DNA from: JAKLIX01 sp964605655
GTDB lineage: Bacteria > Bacteroidota > Bacteroidia > Bacteroidales > CAIXZF01
DNA: 64,000 bases
Assembly: GCA_964605655.1 (NCBI GenBank)
Contig: CAZSDK010000011.1
Location: 56,104-120,103 of the forward strand
Direction: 5' to 3'
A model generated the notes under the pieces. It had not been told where the DNA came from. It ran no database searches and was given only the letters and a program-made list of their open reading frames with translations. Positions 37,593-45,600 of this stretch are shown here, in pieces (positions within the stretch are counted from its first letter, which is position 1; each line of letters starts with the position of its first letter). The translations under genes were made by a program, and so were the position numbers.

Positions 37593-37623
37593 TTTGTTTG
37601 TAAGAGATTTCTTTCTATTTTTG
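37593..37623 (+). promoter_or_regulatory. Promoter of the tRNA-tuf-secE-nusG-ribosomal-rpoBC gene set
   Basis: TTTG (37593-37596), exactly 19 bp, TATTTTTG (37616-37623): a perfect Bacteroidota promoter. The first transcribed bases (GCAGTCC) are shared with the rRNA and rpsO promoters. It is 36 bases before tRNA-Thr. Confidence 0.7.
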
Positions 37624-37654
37624 CAGTCCTTTTTCGTAAAGGACTGCTTTTTTT
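37623..37654 (+). terminator. Hairpin plus U7 at the hpf/tRNA junction
   Basis: GCAGTCCTTT (37623-37632) pairs perfectly with AAAGGACTGC (37638-37647) around TTCGT and is followed by seven T. It is a classic terminator for hpf readthrough but also overlaps the start of the transcript from the promoter above, so it may form at the very 5' end of that RNA. Confidence 0.7.
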
Positions 37655-37658
37655 ATAT

Positions 37659-37732
37659 GCCGATGTAGCTCAGCTGGCCAGAGCAGCTGATTTGTAATCA
37701 GCTGGTCGGCGGTTCGAATCCGTCCATCGGCT
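37659..37732 (+). tRNA. tRNA-Thr (anticodon TGT)
   Basis: 74 bases: acceptor GCCGATG/CATCGGC, discriminator T; D-arm GCTCAGCTGGCCAGAGC; anticodon stem GCTGA/TCAGC with loop TTTGTAA; T-arm GGCGG-TTCGAAT-CCGTC. First of four tRNAs before tuf. Confidence 0.95.
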
Positions 37733-37753
37733 CAGTTCTTTGAAAAAAATAAC

Positions 37754-37835
37754 GGGGAGATACCAGAGCGGTCAAATGGGGCAGACTGTAAATCTGTTGG
37801 CGAAGCCTTCGGAGGTTCGAATCCTCCTCTCCCCA
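37754..37835 (+). tRNA. tRNA-Tyr (anticodon GTA)
   Basis: 82 bases with the long variable arm of class II tRNAs (TGGCGAAGCCTTC). Acceptor GGGGAGA/TCTCCCC, discriminator A; anticodon loop CTGTAAA; T-arm GGAGG-TTCGAAT-CCTCC. Confidence 0.95.
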
Positions 37836-37838
37836 CAC

Positions 37839-37911
37839 GCGGAAATAGCTCATTTGGTAGAGCGACAGCCTTCCAAGCTGTAGGTGGCGGGTTCGAGCCC
37901 CGTTTTCCGCT
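37839..37911 (+). tRNA. tRNA-Gly (anticodon TCC)
   Basis: 73 bases: acceptor GCGGAAA/TTTCCGC, discriminator T; anticodon stem ACAGC/GCTGT with loop CTTCCAA; T-arm GCGGG-TTCGAGC-CCCGT. Only 3 bases separate it from tRNA-Tyr. Confidence 0.95.
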
Positions 37912-37948
37912 CGGAACGTACACTTACAGCCCACACACACACCAACAT

Positions 37949-38020
37949 GCCGATGTAGCTCAGAGGTAGAGCACTTCCTTGGTAAGGAAGGGGTCACGAG
38001 TTCAAATCTCGTCATTGGCT
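37949..38020 (+). tRNA. tRNA-Thr (anticodon GGT)
   Basis: 72 bases: acceptor GCCGATG/CATTGGC, discriminator T; anticodon stem CTTCC/GGAAG with loop TTGGTAA; T-arm ACGAG-TTCAAAT-CTCGT. A second threonine isoacceptor in the same cluster, 54 bases before tuf. Confidence 0.95.
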
Positions 38021-38074
38021 CCAAATAAATCAACATAGAACTCATTTTGTATTAAATTTTATAATTAAGGTAAT

Positions 38075-39262
38075 ATGGCAAAAGAAAAATTCGTTCGTAG
38101 CAAACCCCACGTTAACGTAGGAACGATCGGTCACATCGACCACGGCAAAACCACCCTGACGGCCGCCATTACTCTGGTACTGGCTGACAAGGGCTTATCA
38201 GAATTCAGGACTTTCGACTCCATTGACAATGCACCGGAAGAAAAAGAAAGAGGTATTACGATCAATACCGCTCACATCGAGTATCAGACCGAAAACAGGC
38301 ATTATGCACACGTCGACTGTCCTGGTCACGCCGACTATATTAAAAATATGGTCACCGGTGCTGCCCAGATGGACGGTGCTATCCTCGTGGTTGCTGCCAC
38401 TGATGGTCCCATGCCCCAGACCCGTGAACATATCCTTCTGGCACGCCAGGTAGGTGTTCCCAAACTGGTGGTTTTCATGAATAAAGTCGACCTGGTGGAT
38501 GACGAAGAACTCCTCGACCTGGTGGAAATGGAAATCCGTGAGCTCCTTACCTTCTACGGTTTTGACGGAGACAGTGCACCTATTATCCGCGGCTCTGCTT
38601 TGGGCGGACTGAACAAAGAACCCAAATGGGTTGAAAAAATCATGGAACTGATGGCCGCAGTGGATACCTACATCCCCTTACCCACCCGTGACGTTGATAA
38701 AGACTTCCTCATGCCAGTGGAAGACGTATTCTCTATCACCGGCCGTGGTACCGTTGCCACCGGAAGGATTGAAACCGGTGTCATCAACTCGGGTGACCCT
38801 GTCGAAATCATCGGGATGGGTGCTGAGAAACTCAAATCAGTGGTGACAGGAGTCGAAATGTTCCGTAAGATCCTCGACCGCGGAGAAGCTGGTGACAACA
38901 GTGGCTTGCTGCTCAGAGGTATTGACAAGGATGAGATCCGTCGTGGTATGGTCATTGCCAAGCCGGGTTCCATTAAACCTCACAGACATTTCAAAGCCAA
39001 GGTGTATATCCTTAAGAAAGAAGAAGGCGGAAGACATACTCCGTTCCACAACAGGTACCGTCCTCAGTTCTACTTCAGGACCACCGACGTTACAGGTGAG
39101 ATCGTACTGCCCGAAGGCATTGAAATGATTATGCCCGGTGATAACCTCACCATTGAAGTAAAATTGATCAGCGAAATCGCCATGAACATGAACCTCAGGT
39201 TCGCTATCCGCGAAGGTGGCAGAACCGTAGGTGCCGGTCAGGTAACAGAAATCCTCGATTAA
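38075..39262 (+). CDS. tuf: Elongation factor Tu
   Basis: 395 residues, standard length. GTP-binding motifs: GHIDHGKTTLT (G1, with Ile where many EF-Tu have Val), RGITINTAHIEYQ (switch I), DCPGHADYIKNM (G3), NKVDLVDD (G4) and SAL (in GSALGG, G5). Domains 2 and 3 follow in order to the C-terminal VGAGQVTEIL. EF-Tu delivers aminoacyl-tRNA to the ribosome. It lies between four upstream tRNA genes and tRNA-Trp, in the usual Bacteroidota arrangement. Confidence 0.98.
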   Translation: MAKEKFVRSKPHVNVGTIGHIDHGKTTLTAAITLVLADKGLSEFRTFDSIDNAPEEKERGITINTAHIEYQTENRHYAHVDCPGHADYIKNMVTGAAQMDGAILVVAATDGPMPQTREHILLARQVGVPKLVVFMNKVDLVDDEELLDLVEMEIRELLTFYGFDGDSAPIIRGSALGGLNKEPKWVEKIMELMAAVDTYIPLPTRDVDKDFLMPVEDVFSITGRGTVATGRIETGVINSGDPVEIIGMGAEKLKSVVTGVEMFRKILDRGEAGDNSGLLLRGIDKDEIRRGMVIAKPGSIKPHRHFKAKVYILKKEEGGRHTPFHNRYRPQFYFRTTDVTGEIVLPEGIEMIMPGDNLTIEVKLISEIAMNMNLRFAIREGGRTVGAGQVTEILD

Positions 39263-39294
39263 CATACCCTCAGGTAATAATATAAAGTGAGTTC

Positions 39295-39326
39295 ACAAAG
39301 GTGTCCCAGCAATGGGATACCTTTGT
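39295..39326 (+). terminator. Long hairpin between tuf and tRNA-Trp
   Basis: ACAAAGGTGTCCCA (39295-39308) pairs with TGGGATACCTTTGT (39313-39326), 14 pairs with one G-U, loop GCAA (a GNRA tetraloop). No T-run follows, so partial termination or RNA processing ahead of tRNA-Trp is as likely as full termination. Confidence 0.5.
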
Positions 39327-39358
39327 TATCTAATGAAAAATACAAAAAGAAACACCGA

Positions 39359-39431
39359 ACGGGTGTAGCTCAACTGGTAGAGTGGCGGTCTCCAAAACCG
39401 TAGGCTGTGGGTTCGATTCCTACCACCCGTG
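39359..39431 (+). tRNA. tRNA-Trp (anticodon CCA)
   Basis: 73 bases: acceptor ACGGGTG/CACCCGT, discriminator G; D-arm GCTCAACTGGTAGAGT; anticodon stem GCGGT/ACCGT with loop CTCCAAA; T-arm GTGGG-TTCGATT-CCTAC. Sits 15 bases before secE, the common Bacteroidota order. Confidence 0.95.
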
Positions 39432-39446
39432 CAAATATTAGGTTAT

Positions 39447-39647
39447 ATGTCAGCATTTCAAAGTGTTAAAACGTATGTCAGGGAGAGTTATGATGAACTC
39501 ATGCATAAGGTTTCCTGGCCTTCCTGGAATGAATTGCAAAGCAGTGCTATCGTAGTGTCCATTGCTTCCCTTATTATCGCGATCATCGTGTATCTGATGG
39601 ACATTAGCTTCTCCACACTCCTGAAACAGTTTTATACGCTGTTTTAA
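39447..39647 (+). CDS. secE: Preprotein translocase subunit SecE
   Basis: 66 residues with one C-terminal membrane helix (VVSIASLIIAIIVYLMDI) after an amphipathic helix containing the SecE core (YDELMHKVSWPSWNEL). It clamps SecY in the Sec translocon. ATG 39447 is chosen since the next upstream in-frame start (39429) is inside tRNA-Trp. It is followed by nusG 61 bases later. Confidence 0.93.
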   Translation: MSAFQSVKTYVRESYDELMHKVSWPSWNELQSSAIVVSIASLIIAIIVYLMDISFSTLLKQFYTLF

Positions 39648-39708
39648 TTCAAACCGGAATAATCTAATATTAATTGTTTGATTCCACCTACTCAGGGATC
39701 ACCAACGT

Positions 39709-40254
39709 ATGAGCGAACAGGATAATAAAAAATGGTACGTGATCCGAGCGATCAGCGGCAATGAAAAGAAGGTAAAACAATACCTTGAAAATGAAATTGC
39801 CAGGCTGAACCTGAAGGATTATATTTCGCAGATACTGATTCCGACTGAGAAAGTGTACCAGATCAGGAATGGCAAGAAAGTGAGCAAGGAAAGGAACTTC
39901 TTTCCCGGATATGTGCTGATAGAAGCCATCCTGACCGGTGAGATCCCCCATATTATCAAGAACATTCCGGGCGTGCTTGGATTTCTTGGTACCAAAGGAG
40001 AACCTCACCCCCTGCGACCCGCTGAAGTGAACCGTATCCTGGGAAAAGTGGACGAACTTGCTGAACGAGGTGAAGAGATGACCGTGCCGTTTATTATCGG
40101 TGAGACAGTCACCGTGATTGACGGACCCTTTAACAGCTTTAGCGGTGTGATCGAAGAGATCAATGAAGAGAAAAAGAAGCTGAAAGTGATGGTTAAGATC
40201 TTCGGAAGGAAAACCCCGCTGGAACTTGGTTTCATGCAGGTTTCCAAAGAGTAG
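39709..40254 (+). CDS. nusG: Transcription termination/antitermination factor NusG
   Basis: 181 residues. The NGN domain covers about 1-115 (KKWYVIRAISGNEKKVKQYL, NFFPGYVLIEA) and the KOW domain the C-terminus (IGETVTVIDGPFNSFSGVI). It binds RNA polymerase and affects pausing, Rho action and coupling to ribosomes. Position between secE and rplK is standard. Confidence 0.96.
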   Translation: MSEQDNKKWYVIRAISGNEKKVKQYLENEIARLNLKDYISQILIPTEKVYQIRNGKKVSKERNFFPGYVLIEAILTGEIPHIIKNIPGVLGFLGTKGEPHPLRPAEVNRILGKVDELAERGEEMTVPFIIGETVTVIDGPFNSFSGVIEEINEEKKKLKVMVKIFGRKTPLELGFMQVSKE

Positions 40255-40307
40255 CAAGCGGATGTCAGACAAGAAAATGATCACCTAACTAAAACATCAT
40301 CTTTACA

Positions 40308-40754
40308 ATGGCAAAAGAAGTTGCTGGATTGATCAAATTACAGATCAAAGGTGGTGCAGCCAATCCTTCACCTCCCGTTGGCCCCGCATTGGGTGCTAAA
40401 GGGGTGAACATCATGGAGTTCTGTAAACAGTTCAATGCTCGTACCCAGGACAATGCTGGAAAGCTGATTCCTGTGATCATCACTGTTTATCGAGACAAGA
40501 CTTTTGACTTTATCATTAAAAGTCCTCCCGTTGCTGTTCAGTTGATGGAAGCTGCCAAATTACAAAAAGGATCTCCTGAACCTAACCGAAACAAGGTGGG
40601 AACCGTTACCTGGGAACAGGTACAGGCTATAGCAGAAGTGAAAATGAATGACCTTAACTGCTTTACCCTGGAATCAGCCATGAGCATGGTTGCCGGAACC
40701 GCCAGAAGTATGGGTATTAACGTATCAGGAACCCCACCCATCTCCGGCGATTGA
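40308..40754 (+). CDS. rplK: 50S ribosomal protein L11
   Basis: 148 residues, standard size. N-terminal domain GLIKLQIKGGAANPSPPVGP (thiostrepton-binding, with the conserved Pro pair) and C-terminal 23S-binding domain (GTARSMGINV). Part of the GTPase-associated centre. It lies 53 bases after nusG and 68 before rplA. Confidence 0.97.
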   Translation: MAKEVAGLIKLQIKGGAANPSPPVGPALGAKGVNIMEFCKQFNARTQDNAGKLIPVIITVYRDKTFDFIIKSPPVAVQLMEAAKLQKGSPEPNRNKVGTVTWEQVQAIAEVKMNDLNCFTLESAMSMVAGTARSMGINVSGTPPISGD

Positions 40755-40822
40755 TAAACCCCTGCAATATTGCAAGTGATTTATTAATCCTTTAAAACCC
40801 AACACCTTAAAACTATAAGGAA

Positions 40823-41518
40823 ATGGCAAAACTAACGAAGAAAAGAAAAGAAGTTTTGGCAAAATATGATAAGAACCAAACTTTTGGTTTACCTGAGGCA
40901 GTGAAGATCGTGAAACTGATCACCACTGCCAAGTTCGATTCTTCCGTCGACATCGACGTAAGATTGGGCGTTGACCCCAGGAAAGCCAACCAGATGGTCA
41001 GAGGCACCGTGACTTTACCTCACGGAACCGGAAAAACCATCAGGGTGCTCGTTCTTTGTACCCCCGATAAGGAGGATGAAGCCAAAACTGCCGGAGCAGA
41101 CTATGTTGGGCTCGATGATTACATCCAAAAAATCAAGGACGGTTGGACAGACGTGGACGTGGTCATTACCACACCCAATGTGATGCCCAAAGTCGGTGCC
41201 TTAGGTAAGATATTGGGTCCCAGAGGCCTGATGCCGAACCCAAAAACCGGCACCGTGACCATGGAGGTCGGTAAGGCCGTACAGGATGTAAAAGCTGGTA
41301 AAATCGATTTCAAAGTGGACAAGTATGGCATCGTTCATACTTCTGTAGCCAAGGTATCTTTCGATGATCAGAAGATCGTGGAAAATGCCCGGGAAGTACT
41401 GCAAACCATCATGAAACTGAAGCCATCAGCCGCTAAAGGTACTTATATCAAGAGCATCTTTATGTCGAGTACCATGAGCCCTGGGGTTCGTGTGGAACAA
41501 AAATCTATCGTGTTTTAA
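40823..41518 (+). CDS. rplA: 50S ribosomal protein L1
   Basis: 231 residues with the two-domain L1 layout: FDSSVDIDVRLGVDPRKANQ, LPHGTGKTIRVLV and GLMPNPKTGTVT. Binds the L1 stalk of 23S rRNA and in many bacteria represses its own operon at an mRNA mimic of that site; no such mimic was modelled here. Start is supported by TAAGGAA just upstream. Confidence 0.97.
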   Translation: MAKLTKKRKEVLAKYDKNQTFGLPEAVKIVKLITTAKFDSSVDIDVRLGVDPRKANQMVRGTVTLPHGTGKTIRVLVLCTPDKEDEAKTAGADYVGLDDYIQKIKDGWTDVDVVITTPNVMPKVGALGKILGPRGLMPNPKTGTVTMEVGKAVQDVKAGKIDFKVDKYGIVHTSVAKVSFDDQKIVENAREVLQTIMKLKPSAAKGTYIKSIFMSSTMSPGVRVEQKSIVF

Positions 41519-41554
41519 TTGACTCCTTGAAAAAGGCAAACGGCAAATACGGTT

Positions 41555-42076
41555 ATGAGAAAAGAAGAAAAAGACCAGTTCATTGAAACCTTGACAGAAC
41601 AGCTCAATCAGGCGAACTATCTGTATATCACGGATATTTCTGACCTGAATGTGGACATTACCAATAAATTGCGCCGTCTCTGTTTCAAAAGGTCAGTGCA
41701 ACTGCAGGTGGTTAAAAACACCCTGCTGCGAAAAGCCATGGAAAAGGCCGACAAGAATTTTGAAGACCTCTATGGCGTACTGAAAGGCTCTACTTCGATT
41801 ATGATTGCAGATGCCGGAAATCTACCTGCCAAACTGATTAAGGAATTTCGCAAAACCAGCGGAAAACCTTTGCTCAAAGGGGCCTATATTGAAGAAATGA
41901 CCTATATCGGCGATAATCAGCTCGATAACCTGATGAATATCAAATCGAAAAATGAACTCATCGCTGATTTGGTGTTCTTACTTCAATCCCCGGCCAGAAA
42001 TGTTATCTCGGCCCTCCAGTCTGGCGGACAAAAGATCTCCGGTGTTCTCAAGACATTATCTGAAAAACCAGAGTAA
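41555..42076 (+). CDS. rplJ: 50S ribosomal protein L10
   Basis: 173 residues. The N-terminal rRNA-binding domain (MRKEEKDQFIETLTEQLNQ, QLQVVKNTLLRKAM) is followed by a C-terminal helix that holds L7/L12 dimers. It forms the stalk base. It lies 36 bases after rplA and 48 before rplL. Confidence 0.96.
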   Translation: MRKEEKDQFIETLTEQLNQANYLYITDISDLNVDITNKLRRLCFKRSVQLQVVKNTLLRKAMEKADKNFEDLYGVLKGSTSIMIADAGNLPAKLIKEFRKTSGKPLLKGAYIEEMTYIGDNQLDNLMNIKSKNELIADLVFLLQSPARNVISALQSGGQKISGVLKTLSEKPE

Positions 42077-42124
42077 CAATTTAATTATCAGAATTTTAAT
42101 AACAAAACAATAAAACTGAAAAAC

Positions 42125-42511
42125 ATGGCAGACTTAAAAACTTTAGCAGAAACCCTGGTTAACCTCACTGTAAAGGAAGTTAACGAACTTGCTAAAATTC
42201 TTAAAGATGAGTATGGAATCGAACCCGCAGCTGCAGCTCCTGCAGTGATGGTCGCCAGCGCAGGCGCAGGCGATGGTGCCGCTGCTGTTGTTGAGGAAAA
42301 AACTCAGTTTGATGTATTCCTGAAGTCAGCCGGCCAGGCAAAACTGGCCGTGGTTAAACTGGTAAAAGAACTTACCAGCCTCGGACTGAAGGAAGCCAAA
42401 GAGCTGGTTGACGCCGCTCCCAAAGCTATCAAAGAAGGTGTGACTAAAGACGAAGCCAATGCTTTGAAAAATCAACTTGAAGAAGCCGGAGCTGAGGTTG
42501 AAATTAAATAA
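42125..42511 (+). CDS. rplL: 50S ribosomal protein L7/L12
   Basis: 128 residues: an N-terminal dimerisation helix region, an Ala/Gly-rich hinge (AAAAPAVMVASAGAGDGAAA) and the factor-binding C-terminal domain (KLAVVKLVKELTSLGLKEAK). The stalk protein that recruits translation GTPases. A strong hairpin follows before rpoB. Confidence 0.97.
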   Translation: MADLKTLAETLVNLTVKEVNELAKILKDEYGIEPAAAAPAVMVASAGAGDGAAAVVEEKTQFDVFLKSAGQAKLAVVKLVKELTSLGLKEAKELVDAAPKAIKEGVTKDEANALKNQLEEAGAEVEIK

Positions 42512-42532
42512 GTCGATTTCTACCTTATCCCG

Positions 42533-42585
42533 ATAAGTTATAGACTTCTGTTCTCGAACAGAGGTCTATAGCTTATTTCGTTTTT
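42533..42585 (+). terminator. Attenuator-like hairpin between rplL and rpoB
   Basis: A roughly 20-pair stem: ATAAG (42533-42537) with CTTAT (42572-42576) continuing through TATAGAC/GTCTATA and TCTGTT/AACAGA to a 4-base loop at 42553-42556, followed by TTCGTTTTT. It lies 60 bases before the rpoB start. Its position matches the partial terminator known between rplL and rpoB in other bacteria. Confidence 0.75.
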
Positions 42586-42645
42586 AAGATAAACACCCCT
42601 TCTGTTTATTAACATGTTCATTTACGCATCTTAAAAACTTTAGCT

Positions 42646-45600
42646 TTGAATAATCCCGAAAGAATCAATTTTTCCAGGACAAAAATCCAGACCACCTACC
42701 CTGACTTCCTGGATGTCCAGATCAAGTCTTTCCAGGACTTTTTCCAGCTGGAAACCAATCCTGAAGACCGGGTCAACGAAGGTCTGTACAAAGTTTTCGC
42801 CGAGAACTTTCCGATTATGGATGCCCGGAGCAACTTTGTCCTTGAGTTTAAAGACTACTTTATCGATCCTCCCAGATATTCCATCGAAGAGTGTATTGAA
42901 AGAGGTCTTACTTACAGCGTTCCGCTGAAAGCTAAACTCAAACTTTTTTGCACCGACCCTGAACACGAAGATTTTGAGACCATCATTCAGGATGTCTACC
43001 TGGGGATGATCCCCTATATGACACCCAAAGGCACCTTTATCATCAATGGTGCGGAAAGAGTGGTCGTTTCCCAGCTTCATCGTTCACCCGGAGTGTTCTT
43101 TGGCACCAGCAGGCATGCCAACGGCAGCCAGTTGTATTCCGCCAGGATCATCCCCTTCAAAGGATCCTGGATGGAATTCACCACAGACATCAACCATGTG
43201 ATGTATGCATACATCGACAGGAAAAAGAAATTACCCGTCACTACCCTGCTCAGGGCCATCGGTTTTGAAAGCGATAAAGACATCCTTGATATCTTCAACC
43301 TGGCTGAAGAAATTAAAGTGAACAAAACCGCCCTGAAAAAAGTGGTGGGGAGAAAGCTCGCTGCACGTGTGCTCCGGGCATGGATAGAAGACTTCGTTGA
43401 CGAGGATACGGGTGAAGTGGTCTCGATCGAACGTACTGAGATCATTATCGACCGTGAAACCATCCTCGAAAACAAACATATCGACCTTATCGTCGACTCT
43501 GGAGTAAAAAGCATTCTCCTTCATAAAGAAGAAGGCAGTAATCTTGATTATTCCATCATTTTCAATACCTTACAAAAAGACACGGCCAATTCAGAGAAAG
43601 AGGCCGTCGAATATATTTACCGTCAGTTAAGAAATGCTGAGCCCCCTGATGAAGAAACCGCCAGAGGGATCATTGAAAAACTTTTCTTTTCTGATAAAAG
43701 ATATGACCTCGGAGACGTCGGTCGATACAGGATCAACAAAAAGCTGAGCCTCGACATCGATCTGGCCAACAGAGTGCTCACCAAGGAAGATATCATTTCC
43801 ATCATCAAGTATCTGATCGAACTGGTAAACTCCCAGGCTGAAGTCGATGATATCGATCACCTCAGTAACCGTAGGGTAAGGACGGTCGGAGAACAACTTT
43901 ATTCCCAGTTTGGCGTTGGTTTGGCCCGTATGGCCAGGACCATCCGCGAAAGGATGAATGTCAGGGACAACGAGGTGTTTACCCCCATGGACCTGATCAA
44001 TGCCAAGACGCTGTCTTCCGTGATCAACTCTTTCTTTGGGACCAACCAGCTGAGCCAGTTTATGGACCAGACCAACCCCCTGGCAGAGCTGACTAACAAA
44101 AGAAGGGTTTCCGCACTCGGACCCGGAGGTCTTTCACGGGAAAGAGCCGGCTTTGAGGTTCGTGACGTCCATTACACCCACTATGGGCGTTTGTGTACCA
44201 TCGAAACCCCGGAAGGGCCGAACATTGGTCTGATCTCCTCCCTGTGTGTCTATGCAAAGATCAACAAGCTGGGATTTATTGAAACCCCGTATAAGAGAGT
44301 GGTGAAAGGTAAGGTGATGCTGGATGAGCCTCATGTTTACCTCAGCGCCGAGGAAGAAGAAAAGAAGATCATCGCACAAGCCAGCACCCCTATTAAGGAA
44401 GACGGCGACATCGCGCTCGACAGGGTGAAGGTGAGATACCTGGCCGATTATCCCATCGTGGAGAAAGAAGAACTCGACCTGATCGATATCGCTCCCAACC
44501 AGATCGCTTCCATCGCAGCCTCCCTCATCCCCTTTCTCGAACACGACGACGCCAACCGGGCCCTGATGGGATCCAATATGATGCGTCAGGCAGTACCCCT
44601 GCTGAATCTTGAAGTACCCCTGGTGGGAACCGGCATCGAAAGACAGGTGGCGCAAGACAGCCGTGTCCTGATCAATGCCGAAGGACACGGTGTGGTGCAA
44701 TATGTAGACTCAAACGAGATTCATATCAAGTATCACCGCTCTGAGGAGGAAAAACTGGTCAGTTTTGATGAAGACCTCAAAGTCCACCAGCTCACCAAGT
44801 TCATGAGGACCAATCAGAACACCTGTGTCAACCTGAGGCCTATCGTGAAAAAGGGAGAAGTGGTCAACAAAGGACAGGTACTGGTGGAAGGTTATGCTAC
44901 CAAGCACGGAGAACTTGCCCTGGGCCGTAACCTGATGGTCGCCTTCATGCCCTGGAAAGGGTACAACTTTGAGGATGCCATCGTTATTTCCGAGCGTATT
45001 GTCAGGGAAGATATTTTTACCTCCGTCCATATTGAGGAGTTTGTCATGGAAGTGCGCGATACCAAAAGAGGTATAGAAGAGCTCACCAATGACATTCCCA
45101 ACGTAAGTGCTGAAGCCACCAAAGACCTCGATGAAAACGGTCTGATCCGCATCGGTGCCGAAGTGAATGAAGGAGATATCCTGATCGGAAAGATCACTCC
45201 CAAAGGAGAAAGCGATCCCACCCCGGAAGAAAAGCTGCTTCGTGCCATCTTCGGCGATAAAGCCGGCGATGTGAAAGACGCCTCTCTCAAAGCGCCCCCT
45301 TCCATGAAAGGTGTGGTGGTGGATAAGAAACTCTTCTCCAGGGTCATCAAAGACCGTAAGACCAAAACCAAGGAGAAAGATGTACTCAAGAAAATCGAAG
45401 ACGATTTCGATAAAGATTCTGATAAGCTGAAAAACAAGCTGGTGGACAAACTGATGACCATTCTTGGCTCTCATGTCTCCCAGGGTGTCACCAATAACTT
45501 CAAGGAGACCATTATCTCCAAGAAGAGCAAGTTCACACCAAAACAGCTGATGTCCATTGACTACCTGACCATTAATCCCAATAAGTGGACTTCTGACAAG

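Noticed and set aside
39429..39446. Upstream start for secE
   Set aside because: It lies inside the tRNA-Trp gene.
44197..44199. RpoB change at the known resistance residue E. coli Pro564
   Set aside because: Counting shows this Thr corresponds to Pro560; the Pro564 equivalent (ETPEG) is conserved.
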